Shown here: positions 37,357-46,821 of the stretch, one piece after another | Layout of the letters: each line of letters starts with the position of its first letter | Numbering within the stretch: position 1 is the stretch's first letter | From: Curtobacterium sp. ZW137 | GTDB taxonomy: Bacteria > Actinomycetota > Actinomycetes > Actinomycetales > Microbacteriaceae | Assembly: GCF_003762905.1 (NCBI RefSeq) | Contig: NZ_RJKS01000001.1 | Location: 1 to 64,000, forward strand | Direction of reading: 5' to 3' | Length of the DNA: 64,000 nucleotides | Notes under the pieces: generated by a model | Databases searched by the model: none | Seen by the model: only the letters and a program-made list of their open reading frames with translations | Told to the model about the DNA's origin: nothing | Position numbers and translations under genes: made by a program

Positions 37357-38760
37357 GTGGACCAGGCATTCCGCTCGTGGTCGTTCAACCCTGGTCAGGG
37401 GATGGCGCACGGCATCCACAACGCTCTCTCGATCGTGGTGCGGCTCGTGCACCAATGGGTTTCGTTGGCAGATGAAGAGCGGAGTGCCCTGCTCGATGAC
37501 CCGTGGGCATGGCGGGACTTCGTCGCCTTGGTTCCAGGGACGCCGTTCCCGACGCAGCGCAACGAGTTGATGTACCTCGTACACCCGGAAGCGTTCGGCG
37601 AGGTGGTCTCTGCTGTGGACCGCGATCGGATCCGGACTGCGTTCCGCGGTGAAGTAGCCGGTGACGCGGGGGCCATCGAGGTCCCGGACGATCCCGACCG
37701 GGAGTTCCTCGACATCACCCTCGCGCTGCAGGCCAAGGAGAACGGCGCGGCTGTCTACTACCGAGAACCACTTCGGTCTCGCTGGGCCGGTGTGCCCGTC
37801 CCACCGGAGACACCGGATGACCCGCCGGTGACGAAACCGGATGACCAAGAAAAGGCGGAGGAGCGGACCGGATTCCCTTCGGTCAGCCGAGAGCTCTCGT
37901 CGAGCCTGCACATGCCCCTCGTCTGGCTGCAGGACACCCTTGACCTCATCGAGCGCCGCAAGCAGGTCATCCTCTACGGCCCTCCCGGCACCGGGAAGAC
38001 CTTCCTCGCCCAGGCGCTCTCGAAGCACGTCACAGACGGCACCGACGGCGAGACGACCATCGTCCAGTTCCACCCGACCTACTCGTACGAGGACTTCTTC
38101 GAGGGCTTCCGCCCCGTCGCAAACGACGACAGCGGCAACCTCGCTTTCACCCTGCGGAGGGGCCCGCTCCGCCGCCTCGCTGACGCTGCCGTCGCCAATC
38201 CGGAGGCGAACTACTTCCTGGTCATCGACGAGATCAACCGCGGCAACATCGCGAAGGTCTTCGGCGAGCTGTACTTCTTGTTGGAGTACCGCAACAGCGA
38301 GATCTCCTTGCTCTACAGCGACGAGCCGTTCACCCTGCCGAGCAACATCTTCGTCATCGGCACGATGAACACCGCCGACCGCTCGATCGCGATGCTGGAC
38401 GCCGCGATGCGGCGCCGGTTCGCGTTCATCGAGCTGCACCCGGAACGCGAGCCCGTGCAGAACGTGCTTTCACGCTGGGCGGCGACCAAGGGCCTCCAGG
38501 ACGACCGCGCCGACCTGCTGATGCGACTCAACGCGCAGATCCAGGACCACGACGCCAAGGTCGGTCCCTCGTTCCTGATGCGCGACCTGGGTGTGACGGG
38601 TCTGCAGGACGTGTGGCGGTACGAGATCCTTCCGCTGCTGGCGGAGCACCACTACGGCGAAGGCGTCGACCTGGAGGCTCGGTACGGCCTGACAACGCTG
38701 CGTCGCCAGGCGAAGTCCTCGGCTGCGGACGGGACCGAAGGTGCTTCCGTCGACGATTGA
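37357..38760 (+). CDS. mcrB: McrB-like GTPase/AAA+ motor of a McrBC restriction system
   Basis: This 467-aa protein has an N-terminal domain of unknown family (~1-190) in place of the classic methyl-cytosine reader, so the recognised DNA feature is uncertain. An AAA+ core follows with Walker A GPPGTGKT (208-215), Walker B FLVIDEINR and the McrB signature MNTADRS. The motor loads on modified DNA and drives the McrC nuclease. The GTG start has AGGAG 7 nt upstream. It overlaps mcrC by 20 nt. Confidence 0.92.
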   Translation: MDQAFRSWSFNPGQGMAHGIHNALSIVVRLVHQWVSLADEERSALLDDPWAWRDFVALVPGTPFPTQRNELMYLVHPEAFGEVVSAVDRDRIRTAFRGEVAGDAGAIEVPDDPDREFLDITLALQAKENGAAVYYREPLRSRWAGVPVPPETPDDPPVTKPDDQEKAEERTGFPSVSRELSSSLHMPLVWLQDTLDLIERRKQVILYGPPGTGKTFLAQALSKHVTDGTDGETTIVQFHPTYSYEDFFEGFRPVANDDSGNLAFTLRRGPLRRLADAAVANPEANYFLVIDEINRGNIAKVFGELYFLLEYRNSEISLLYSDEPFTLPSNIFVIGTMNTADRSIAMLDAAMRRRFAFIELHPEREPVQNVLSRWAATKGLQDDRADLLMRLNAQIQDHDAKVGPSFLMRDLGVTGLQDVWRYEILPLLAEHHYGEGVDLEARYGLTTLRRQAKSSAADGTEGASVDD

Positions 38761-39943
38761 GCTGCGAGAGGCGGACCAGCCGGTGGTGCACCGGCTGCCG
38801 CGCGCGGTGGCGGTCGGGCTCGCGGCGGCGAACATCGCGACAATTGCGCCGACGTTCGGCGCGGACGAGTACCGCGTGAGTGGTGTCCGGAAGGTCGGTG
38901 TCGTGCGGATCGCCGGGCACACGGTGTGGCTCAAGCCGAAGACGCCCGTGCGGAGGCTGTTCGCGATGCTCGGGTACGCGCGGGCGGGGAGCGCGCTCTG
39001 GACCGAGGACGACTTCGGGTTCGAGGAGGACGACGAGCTGGTGCCGGCGTTGGCGCATGCGTTCGTGCGGCAGGCCTCGCGGGCGTTAGCGGGAGGGCCG
39101 CTCCGAGGGTACGTCACCCGCGAGGATGCGCTGCCGCTCGTGCGTGGTCGGTGGCGGATCGGGGACCAGCTGACGCGGCGGGGAGGGCAGACGCTGCCGG
39201 TCGAGGTGTCGTTCGACGACTACGTCGAGGACATCGCGGAGAACCAGGTACTTCTCACTGCCGCAACGCGGTTGTTGCGGCTGCCGGGAGTACCGGCGGA
39301 CGTTCTCGGGGTGCTCCGGCGGATCGTGCGAGTGCTCGATGGGGTGTCGGTGATCCCGGTCGGAGCTCCGGTGCCGGTCGTGCGGCCGAATCGACGGAAC
39401 GCGCGGTACTCGTCGGCGCTGGCGTTGGCGTCGCTCGTGCTGTCGGGCTCGTCTGTCGAGCAGCGCGCAGGGTCGGTCGTGGCGTCCGGGTTTCTGGTCG
39501 ACATGTGGTCGGTGTTCGAGGACTTCGTGTCTGCTGCGCTGCGCGAGGCGTTCAAGCCGTACGGGGGAGAGCTGGTGTCGCAGTACGCGTCGACGCTCGA
39601 TGTCGAAGGGACGGTGAAGATCGCGCCGGACCTCGTGTGGGTCGTCGAGGGGGTCGTGCGGGCGTGCATCGACGTGAAGTACAAGGTTGAGAAGCACGGG
39701 CAGTACCCGAACGCGGATCTCTACCAGATGGCGGCGTACTGCCGGCGGTTTGGGTTGGAGGAGGGATGGCTCGTGTACGCCGCAGGTTCCGGTTTCGCCG
39801 AGTCTGTGCGTATCGTCGAGGGGCCGAAAGTGGTGCGAAAATACGTGGCACTCGACGCGGACGGAGCTGGGCTCCTGGCACAGAGCAAACGCTTCGTGGC
39901 CCGCGTCGCGCGCTCGGTATGTCCTGTGCTCCCGCTACGGTGA
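38741..39943 (+). CDS. mcrC: McrC-like nuclease subunit
   Basis: This 400-aa protein has an N-terminal McrB-contacting region and a C-terminal PD-(D/E)xK nuclease core (IAPDLVW ... CIDVKYK), followed by YQMAAYCRRF typical of McrC. It would cleave DNA when stimulated by McrB. Translation starts at a GTG 20 nt inside the end of mcrB. The 53-nt gap to hsdM suggests the two restriction systems may share an mRNA. Confidence 0.92.
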   Translation: MLPSTIELREADQPVVHRLPRAVAVGLAAANIATIAPTFGADEYRVSGVRKVGVVRIAGHTVWLKPKTPVRRLFAMLGYARAGSALWTEDDFGFEEDDELVPALAHAFVRQASRALAGGPLRGYVTREDALPLVRGRWRIGDQLTRRGGQTLPVEVSFDDYVEDIAENQVLLTAATRLLRLPGVPADVLGVLRRIVRVLDGVSVIPVGAPVPVVRPNRRNARYSSALALASLVLSGSSVEQRAGSVVASGFLVDMWSVFEDFVSAALREAFKPYGGELVSQYASTLDVEGTVKIAPDLVWVVEGVVRACIDVKYKVEKHGQYPNADLYQMAAYCRRFGLEEGWLVYAAGSGFAESVRIVEGPKVVRKYVALDADGAGLLAQSKRFVARVARSVCPVLPLR

Positions 39944-39996
39944 TCAAGCGGCCCAGGCCACCTCGAACCGACCGGCCAGCCGCAGGAGACATCACG

Positions 39997-41562
39997 ATGG
40001 CACCGACCACCAAAGAGGCGCAGCGCGCCGAACTGCACAAGACGATCTGGCGGATCGCGAACGACCTTCGGGGGAGCGTCGACGGATGGGACTTCAAGTC
40101 CTACGTGCTCGGCATGCTGTTCTACCGCTTCATCTCCGAGAACCTCGCTGCGTACATCGACAAGGGTGAGCGCGAGGCGGGCGAAGCACACTTCGCCTAC
40201 GCAGACCTGCCGGACGAGGCTGCGGAGCACGGCCGGCGCGAGACGGTCTATGAGAAGGGCTTCTACATCCTTCCGTCAGAGCTGTTCCAGAACGTCCGAA
40301 AGCGCGCGCCGCAGGATCCAGACCTCAACGAGACGCTTGCGACCGTGTTTAAGAACATCGAAGGCTCGGCCCTCGGCACGGACAGCGAAGACGACCTCAA
40401 GGGGCTCTTCGACGACCTCGACGTCAACAGCAACAAGCTCGGCAACACCGTCACCAAGCGCAACGAGAAGCTCGTGAAGCTCCTCGACGCCATCGGAGAG
40501 CTCCCGCTCGGCGACTTCGAGAACCACTCCATCGACCTGTTTGGTGATGCGTACGAGTACCTGATGCAGATGTACGCATCGCAGGCAGGTAAATCTGGCG
40601 GCGAGTACTACACGCCACAAGAGGTGTCAGAGCTCCTCGCGAAAATCACGGTGTCCGGCAAGACAAGGGTGAACAAGGTCTACGACCCGGCGGCGGGCTC
40701 TGGTTCGTTGCTGCTCACGTTCGCGAAGGTGTTGGGTAAGGAGAACGTCGGCGGGTTCTACGGCCAGGAGATCAACCTGACGACGTACAACCTCGCCCGG
40801 ATCAACATGTTCCTGCATGAGCTGAACTACGAGCAGTTCAGCATCGCGCACGGGGACACGCTCCTCGAGCCAGCCCACTGGGACGACGAGCCCTTCGAAG
40901 CGATCGTCTCCAATCCGCCCTACTCGATCAAGTGGCCTGGCGACGCGGACGCCCTTCTGATCAACGACCCTCGGTTCGCACCGGCCGGTGTGCTCGCGCC
41001 GAAGTCGAAGGCGGACCTCGCGTTCACGATGCACATCCTGTCGTGGCTGTCGGTCAACGGCACCGCCGCGATCGTCGAGTTTCCTGGCGTCCTCTACCGC
41101 GGGGGAGCCGAGGTGAAGATCCGCAAGTACCTCATCGACAACAACTACGTCGACGCAGTGATCCAGCTCCCGCCGGACCTGTTCTTCGGCACCACGATCG
41201 CCACCTGCATCATCGTGCTCAAGAAGTCCAAGACCGACAACTCGGTACTTTTCCTCAACGCGTCGGCCGAGTTCAAGCGCGTCGGCAACAAAAACAAGCT
41301 GACGCCCGAGAACCAGCGGAAAATACTCGGCGCGATCGAGGAGCGGGCAGACTTCGACCACTTCGCGAAGCTCGTCACGAACGAGGGCATCGCGGCAAAT
41401 GGCTACAACATCTCCGTGTCGTCGTACGTCGAAGCCGAAAATGCTCGTGAGGTAGTCGACATCATTGAACTCAATGCTGAAATCGCGTGCATCGTGACGC
41501 GGCAAGCGGAGCTTCGCATCTCGATCAACACAATTGTCGCTGACTTGGAGCGCGACCAGTGA
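39997..41562 (+). CDS. hsdM: Type I restriction-modification methyltransferase subunit
   Basis: This 521-aa HsdM has an N-terminal helical domain and an adenine methyltransferase core with the S-adenosylmethionine motif DPAAGSGS (~220-227) and catalytic NPPY (286-289). It resembles the EcoR124I (type IC) group. It methylates host target sites as M2S1 with HsdS. The ATG is preceded by GGAGA. A 4-nt overlap joins it to hsdS. Confidence 0.95.
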   Translation: MAPTTKEAQRAELHKTIWRIANDLRGSVDGWDFKSYVLGMLFYRFISENLAAYIDKGEREAGEAHFAYADLPDEAAEHGRRETVYEKGFYILPSELFQNVRKRAPQDPDLNETLATVFKNIEGSALGTDSEDDLKGLFDDLDVNSNKLGNTVTKRNEKLVKLLDAIGELPLGDFENHSIDLFGDAYEYLMQMYASQAGKSGGEYYTPQEVSELLAKITVSGKTRVNKVYDPAAGSGSLLLTFAKVLGKENVGGFYGQEINLTTYNLARINMFLHELNYEQFSIAHGDTLLEPAHWDDEPFEAIVSNPPYSIKWPGDADALLINDPRFAPAGVLAPKSKADLAFTMHILSWLSVNGTAAIVEFPGVLYRGGAEVKIRKYLIDNNYVDAVIQLPPDLFFGTTIATCIIVLKKSKTDNSVLFLNASAEFKRVGNKNKLTPENQRKILGAIEERADFDHFAKLVTNEGIAANGYNISVSSYVEAENAREVVDIIELNAEIACIVTRQAELRISINTIVADLERDQ

Positions 41563-42758
41563 ACCAGATCGGCGCGCTGATCAAAAGACTTGCACCTGCT
41601 GGAGTTCCGTATCAGCGGATCGGAGATCTGGCGCAGGTAGGTACCGGAAGCAGTGATCGCAAGGACGCTATAGTCGATGGTGAATATCCGTTCTATGTGC
41701 GCTCAAAGGACGTGATGCGCATCGATTCCTTTGAGTTCGATGAGGATGCAATTCTGATACCCGGTGAGGGTGGAATTGGGGAGATCTTCCACGTCGTATC
41801 TGGTAAGTACGCTCTTCACCAGCGCGCGTACCGCATCAATTTTCTGAGCGCGGATATCGACACTAGATTTGCCTACTACTACTTTTTGGTTCACTTCAAG
41901 CAATTCATCCTTCGAAAAGCGGTCAGCGCGACCGTGACTTCCATACGCAAGCCGATGATCACTGATTTTCGAATCCCCGTTCCACCTCTCAAGGTGCAGC
42001 GGGAGATCGTGCGCGTATTAGATCAGTTTACTCATCTGGAAGCGGAGCTGGAAGCGGAGCTGGAAGCGGAGCTGGAAGCTCGACGTCGCCAATACGATTA
42101 CTACCGCGATTCTCTCCTCACCTTCGGTAGCGACATAGAGCGCATACCACTCGGTGAGTTCGGTGCTATCTTCGGCGGCCTGACGGGTAAATCGAAAGCT
42201 GATTTCTCCAGCGATGGAAACGCTCGCTTCGCTTCATACAAGAACGTGTTCAAGAACATCGCACTCAACGTTGAAGCGAATGATCGGGTCCGCGTGGGCC
42301 CAAGCGAGCGTCAGCGCTCGCTTTCTTACGGCGACATAGTCTTCACCGGCTCTTCGGAATCAGCAGCTGAAGTCGGGATGACGTCCGTAGTAACCGAGCG
42401 TCTGTTGGAACCGTTGTACTTGAACAGCTTCTGCATTGGAGTTCGTCCGCGCGATGAAGGACGACTTGATCCCGAATTCTCGAAGCACTTATTTCGATCC
42501 ATGCCCATGCGATCTCAGATCATCAAAACCGCAAGTGGGGTGACTCGTATCAACGTTTCGAAAGCTCGTCTTGCGACAATCTCTGTTCCGCTTCCACGCC
42601 GCACGGAGCAACGGCGAATCGCGGCCATCCTCGATAGCTTCGAGTCTCTAACGAACAGCCTCAGCGACAGTCTTCCTGCTGAGCTCAGAGCTCGGCGTAA
42701 GCAGTACGAGTATTACCGTGAGAACCTTTTGACCTTTGCGGAGGATCGGCATGAGTGA
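41559..42758 (+). CDS. hsdS: Type I restriction-modification specificity subunit with repeat spacer
   Basis: This 399-aa HsdS has two target-recognition domains (~15-150 and ~190-365), each followed by a conserved helical spacer ending QYDYYRDSLLTF and QYEYYRENLLTF. The central spacer contains three perfect copies of LEAE (160-171) plus a partial copy. In EcoR124I and EcoR124II, repeats of the same kind (TAEL) change the spacing of the bipartite DNA target, so repeat number should matter here too. The gene is visibly richer in A and T than its neighbours, as expected for exchanged specificity genes. Confidence 0.94.
   Translation: MNQIGALIKRLAPAGVPYQRIGDLAQVGTGSSDRKDAIVDGEYPFYVRSKDVMRIDSFEFDEDAILIPGEGGIGEIFHVVSGKYALHQRAYRINFLSADIDTRFAYYYFLVHFKQFILRKAVSATVTSIRKPMITDFRIPVPPLKVQREIVRVLDQFTHLEAELEAELEAELEARRRQYDYYRDSLLTFGSDIERIPLGEFGAIFGGLTGKSKADFSSDGNARFASYKNVFKNIALNVEANDRVRVGPSERQRSLSYGDIVFTGSSESAAEVGMTSVVTERLLEPLYLNSFCIGVRPRDEGRLDPEFSKHLFRSMPMRSQIIKTASGVTRINVSKARLATISVPLPRRTEQRRIAAILDSFESLTNSLSDSLPAELRARRKQYEYYRENLLTFAEDRHE
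42036..42079 (+). repeat. 12-bp tandem repeat in hsdS
   Basis: Three perfect copies of CTGGAAGCGGAG (42036-42071) are followed by a partial copy (42072-42079). The repeat is in frame and encodes LEAE units of the central HsdS helix. Slippage would insert or remove 4 residues without a frameshift and alter the target spacer length. Confidence 0.95.
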
Positions 42759-45700
42759 CCTGACTTCTCATAAATACGACCCAATCGCTGTGTCGTCGGA
42801 GAGCACAGTCGTTGCCGAGTACATCCTCGACAATGCTTGTGCTTCGTCCTATCAGTCTGAGGCGGACCTTGAGCGTGAGCTCGTTCGGCTGCTGCAGTCG
42901 CAGGCATACGAGTATCTGCCGATCACGTCAGAGGCGCAGCTGGTAGCGAATCTGCGCACACAGCTTGAGTCATTGAACGCGGTGACGCTTTCCGACGCGG
43001 AGTGGAAGCGGTTCTTCTCCGAGCGCGTCGCTGGCGCGAACGACGGCATCGTTGAGAAGACGGTGCGCCTCCAGGAGGACCACGTCCAGCTACTGAAGCG
43101 AGACGATGGGTCAATCAAGAACGTCACGCTGATCGACAAGGAGAACATCCACAACAACCGGCTGCAGGTCATCAACCAGTACGAGATCGACCAGAGCGAG
43201 GGCGGTGCCGCCCGTTCGAACCGCTATGACGTGACCGTACTGGTGAACGGTCTACCCATGGTGCACATCGAGCTGAAGCGTCGAGGCGTCGACATCCGCG
43301 AGGCGTTCAACCAGATCGACCGCTACCAGCGGGACAGCTTCTGGGCGGGCTCCGGACTGTTCGAGTACGTGCAGCTGTTCGTCATCAGCAACGGTACGCT
43401 CACGAAGTACTACTCCAACACCACCCGTCGCCAGCACCTCAGCGAGGCGCCTGGCTCAAAGCGGGTTCGCAAGACGTCGAATTCGTTTGAGTTCACTTCC
43501 TGGTGGGCGGACACACAGAACAAGCCGATCACCGACTTGTCGGCGTTCGCGAAGACATTCTTCGCCAAGCACTCGCTGCTGAACATCCTGACGAAGTACT
43601 GCGTGCTGACCTCGGATCGCATGCTGCTCGTCATGCGGCCATACCAGATCGTGGCCACCGAGCGGATCCTGCAGCGCATTCACGTCTCCACAAACTACAA
43701 GAGACTCGGCAGTGTGGCTGCGGGTGGCTACGTCTGGCACACCACCGGGTCGGGCAAGACCTTGACCTCGTTCAAGGCTGCTCAGCTCGCCTCGAAGCTG
43801 CCGAGCGTCGACAAGGTGCTGTTCGTCGTGGACCGCAAGGACCTCGACTACCAGACCATGCGCGAGTACGACCGCTTCGAAAAGGGTGCTGCTAATTCGA
43901 ACACCTCGACAGTGGTTCTGAAGAAGCAGCTCGAGGACCCGGGCGCTCGGATCATCATCACGACGATCCAGAAGCTCTCGACGTTCATCGCAGGGAACAA
44001 GGGCCACGGGATCTACGACGGCCATGTCGTCATCATCTTCGACGAGTGCCACCGGTCGCAGTTCGGCGACATGCACACCGCCATCACGAAGGCCTTCAAA
44101 CGGTACAACCTGTTTGGCTTCACCGGTACGCCGATCTTCTCGGCCAACGCCGGCAGCGGGGGCAACCCGCAACTGAAGACGACCGAGCAGTCCTTCGGCG
44201 AGAAGCTGCACACATACACGATCGTCGATGCCATCACCGACAAGAACGTACTGCCGTTCCGCATCGACTACGTCAACACGGTCAAGATAGGTGACCCCGA
44301 CAACACTCAGGTGTCTGCGATCGACAAGGAGAGCGTGCTGCTTGACCCGCGGCGCGTCGGTGACGTCGTTCGGTACATTCTTGAGCACTTCGACCGGAAG
44401 ACCAGACGGGCGGAGCACTACACGCTCGGCGAACGACGCGTCCGCGGTTTTAACGCACTCTTCGCGACTGCTTCGATCCAAGCGGCCCGAATGTACTACA
44501 ACCACTTCCGCAAGCAGCAGCAGGATTTGGTACCTGACAAGCGACTGAAGATCGGGCTCATCTACTCATACGGAGCGAACGAGGCCGTCGGGGATGGGGC
44601 TCTCGACGAAGAGGGCTTCGACACCAGCGCCCTCACCATCGACGCGCGTTCGTTCTTGGACGATGCGATCCTCGACTACAACGAGCTCTACGGGACTTCG
44701 TTCGATACCACCGGTGACAGCTTCCAGAACTACTACAAAGACTTGTCGCTGAAGCTCAAGCAGCGGGACATCGACCTCGTCATCGTCGTCAACATGTTCC
44801 TCACCGGGTTCGACGCCACCACGATGAACACGCTCTTTGTCGACAGGAACCTCCGTGCGCACGGCCTCATCCAGGCGTACTCACGGACGAATCGCATCCT
44901 GAACTCCGTCAAGACCTACGGGAACATCGTCAGCTTCCGCGATTTGGACGACGAGACGAACGACGCGATCGCCCTCTTCGGAAACAAGGACGCCCGCGGT
45001 GTTGTGCTGCTCAAGCCGTACGGCGAGTACTACGACGACTACGCCGACAAGGTCACAGAACTGGTGTACGCCTTCCCGCTCGGCGAGCCCATCATCGGTG
45101 AGGCGGCGCAGAAGGAGTTCATCCAGCTGTTCGGCGCGATCTTGCGGCTGCAGAACATCCTCACTTCGTTCGATGAGTTCGATGGCTCCGCGTTGCTCAC
45201 CGACCGTCAAAGCCAGGACTATCGCAGCCTGTACCTCGACTTCTACGCCGAGTTCCGGAAGGGAACTGAGGCGGACAAGGAGCAGATCAACGACGACCTC
45301 GTCTTCGAGATCGAGCTGGTCAAACAGGTTGAGATCAACGTCGACTACATCCTCCTGCTCGTGCAGAAGTACCGGGATGAACGTGGTGACGGGGACGACA
45401 AGGAGGTCCGCGCCGAGATCTCCCGCGCAGTTGATTCCAGCCCGACGCTCCGCAACAAGAAGGACCTCATCGAGGACTTCGTCGACTCGGTATCGGCGGA
45501 TGGCGAGGTCGACGAGGAGTGGCGCGCGTACATCGCCGGACGCCGAGAGGCGGAGCTTCAGGCCATCATCGTGGACGAAGGCCTCAGGCCGGACGAGACC
45601 CAGAGCTTCATCGCGACCGCTTTCCGAGACGGTCAGGTGCGTACCAGCGGCACAGCCATCACCACGGTGCTGCCGCCGGTGTCGCGCTTCTCCGCGAACG

Positions 45701-45801
45701 GCGGTCATGGTGAGAAGAAGCAGCGTGTGATCGGACGACTTGAAGCGTTTTTCGACCGCTTCTTCGGACTCAGCTCGAGGAACGGAGAAGGGGGGGCGTG
45801 A
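42751..45801 (+). CDS. hsdR: Type I restriction endonuclease subunit R
   Basis: This 1016-aa HsdR of the EcoR124I type has an N-terminal nuclease domain (Asp160, Glu174, Lys176 in VHIELKRRG), a superfamily 2 translocase with TTGSGKT (331-337), DECH (431-434) and FTGTP, and a C-terminal assembly domain. It translocates and cuts unmodified DNA. I chose the ATG at 42751 (GGAGG 6 nt upstream) over an upstream TTG; it overlaps hsdS by 8 nt. It ends the defence island. Confidence 0.95.
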   Translation: MSDLTSHKYDPIAVSSESTVVAEYILDNACASSYQSEADLERELVRLLQSQAYEYLPITSEAQLVANLRTQLESLNAVTLSDAEWKRFFSERVAGANDGIVEKTVRLQEDHVQLLKRDDGSIKNVTLIDKENIHNNRLQVINQYEIDQSEGGAARSNRYDVTVLVNGLPMVHIELKRRGVDIREAFNQIDRYQRDSFWAGSGLFEYVQLFVISNGTLTKYYSNTTRRQHLSEAPGSKRVRKTSNSFEFTSWWADTQNKPITDLSAFAKTFFAKHSLLNILTKYCVLTSDRMLLVMRPYQIVATERILQRIHVSTNYKRLGSVAAGGYVWHTTGSGKTLTSFKAAQLASKLPSVDKVLFVVDRKDLDYQTMREYDRFEKGAANSNTSTVVLKKQLEDPGARIIITTIQKLSTFIAGNKGHGIYDGHVVIIFDECHRSQFGDMHTAITKAFKRYNLFGFTGTPIFSANAGSGGNPQLKTTEQSFGEKLHTYTIVDAITDKNVLPFRIDYVNTVKIGDPDNTQVSAIDKESVLLDPRRVGDVVRYILEHFDRKTRRAEHYTLGERRVRGFNALFATASIQAARMYYNHFRKQQQDLVPDKRLKIGLIYSYGANEAVGDGALDEEGFDTSALTIDARSFLDDAILDYNELYGTSFDTTGDSFQNYYKDLSLKLKQRDIDLVIVVNMFLTGFDATTMNTLFVDRNLRAHGLIQAYSRTNRILNSVKTYGNIVSFRDLDDETNDAIALFGNKDARGVVLLKPYGEYYDDYADKVTELVYAFPLGEPIIGEAAQKEFIQLFGAILRLQNILTSFDEFDGSALLTDRQSQDYRSLYLDFYAEFRKGTEADKEQINDDLVFEIELVKQVEINVDYILLLVQKYRDERGDGDDKEVRAEISRAVDSSPTLRNKKDLIEDFVDSVSADGEVDEEWRAYIAGRREAELQAIIVDEGLRPDETQSFIATAFRDGQVRTSGTAITTVLPPVSRFSANGGHGEKKQRVIGRLEAFFDRFFGLSSRNGEGGA

Positions 45802-45849
45802 GGCGGTGGGCATTCCATGCACGCCAACCGAGAAGCCATCGGGCGCCGC

Positions 45850-46821
45850 ACGCTTCCCACGACTGCGGCGCGTTCGTCGTCTGGCAGGTTCTGCAGCGTG
45901 ATCGCCACTTCGCCGGAGTACCTTTCCGCCGTCGGCAACTGCACGGTGACCGACCCCGCCGGCCTCGGCTGCCCACCAGACTCGGGGAGCGGCAACCTCG
46001 CGAACCGCTCACGCGAGTGCTCCAGCCGGATCATTGCTTCTGCAGCGTCGGGCCGGTTCCGATCGGGAACCGCCAGCGCCTCGATGACCGGCGGATGCAC
46101 ACCCGGGGCAGCGGTGCCGTCGAGCACGACGAGGTCCTCGCGGACGAACGACCCGAGCCGAGACCACGAGTGATCAGTCAGCGCCGGATCCCCGACGTGC
46201 ACATCGTCCACGCCGGCATCGACGAGCTCGAGCGGCTGGAACAACAGCGGCATCGTCCGGTGCTGCTCGACGGTCGGCAACCCTTCGCCGAGCGGCCCAC
46301 GCCGCATTGAATCGCCGGCGATGAACGCCCCGACCCGCTACCCGAACTTCCGGGCAACGGACACAGACGAGGCGACAAAAGCCGGCGCCAGCCCGGTCCA
46401 CTCCCGCGGGTAGAAGTTGTGGATGAGTTTCGACGTCCAGGTGAGCGAACGGCGCGAGGTCGGCGGCCCGCAGTGTGCTCGCGTTGAGCGCGATCGGCAG
46501 GACTGCGGCAATCGAACGGATCTCCGCGACCGAGAACCCGAAGTCGATCCGCACTCGCGCCACGCCGATCGACCGCAGGAACTCCCACGGCGAATCACCA
46601 AGCAACCGAGCGGTGTTGGGGGAGACGTCGGCCATGACCGACAGGCCAGATGAAGTGGCTGCCGAGACGATCGCAGTCGCGGCGGCTCGTGCACCGGCGG
46701 GGGAGTCCTCTGGGACGTGCAACGAGGTGAACGCGAGCGTCGCACCCGCCTCCGCTGCGGCCGCGAACGTCGGTTCCGCCAACGAAGCGTGCGCCAGGTA
46801 CGCGCTCGCGCCCAACCGCAT
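45850..46821 (-). pseudogene. mupG: Broken mupG-like gene (DUF871, 6-phospho-N-acetylmuramidase)
   Basis: The minus strand encodes MupG/DUF871 similarity in pieces. The start (MRLGASAYLAHAS, LAFTSLHVPED, VSPNTARLLG) is in one frame. From about 46430 the similarity moves to another frame (HNFYPREWTGL), which then meets an in-frame TAG (46340-46338) before RRGPLGEGLPTVEQHR and VHVGD. Similarity ends near 45850 and the frame then runs into hsdR. A frameshift plus a nonsense codon make it inactive unless they are sequence errors. It overlaps the EIIBC stop (TGATG), so it was the third gene of a MurNAc operon. MupG enzymes cleave MurNAc-6-phosphate from peptidoglycan disaccharides. Confidence 0.82.

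Noticed and set aside
46174..46821. 215-aa open frame starting with the MupG N-terminus, taken as an intact protein
   Set aside because: After about residue 130 it loses similarity and becomes Arg-rich. The conserved continuation is in another frame, so it is part of a pseudogene.
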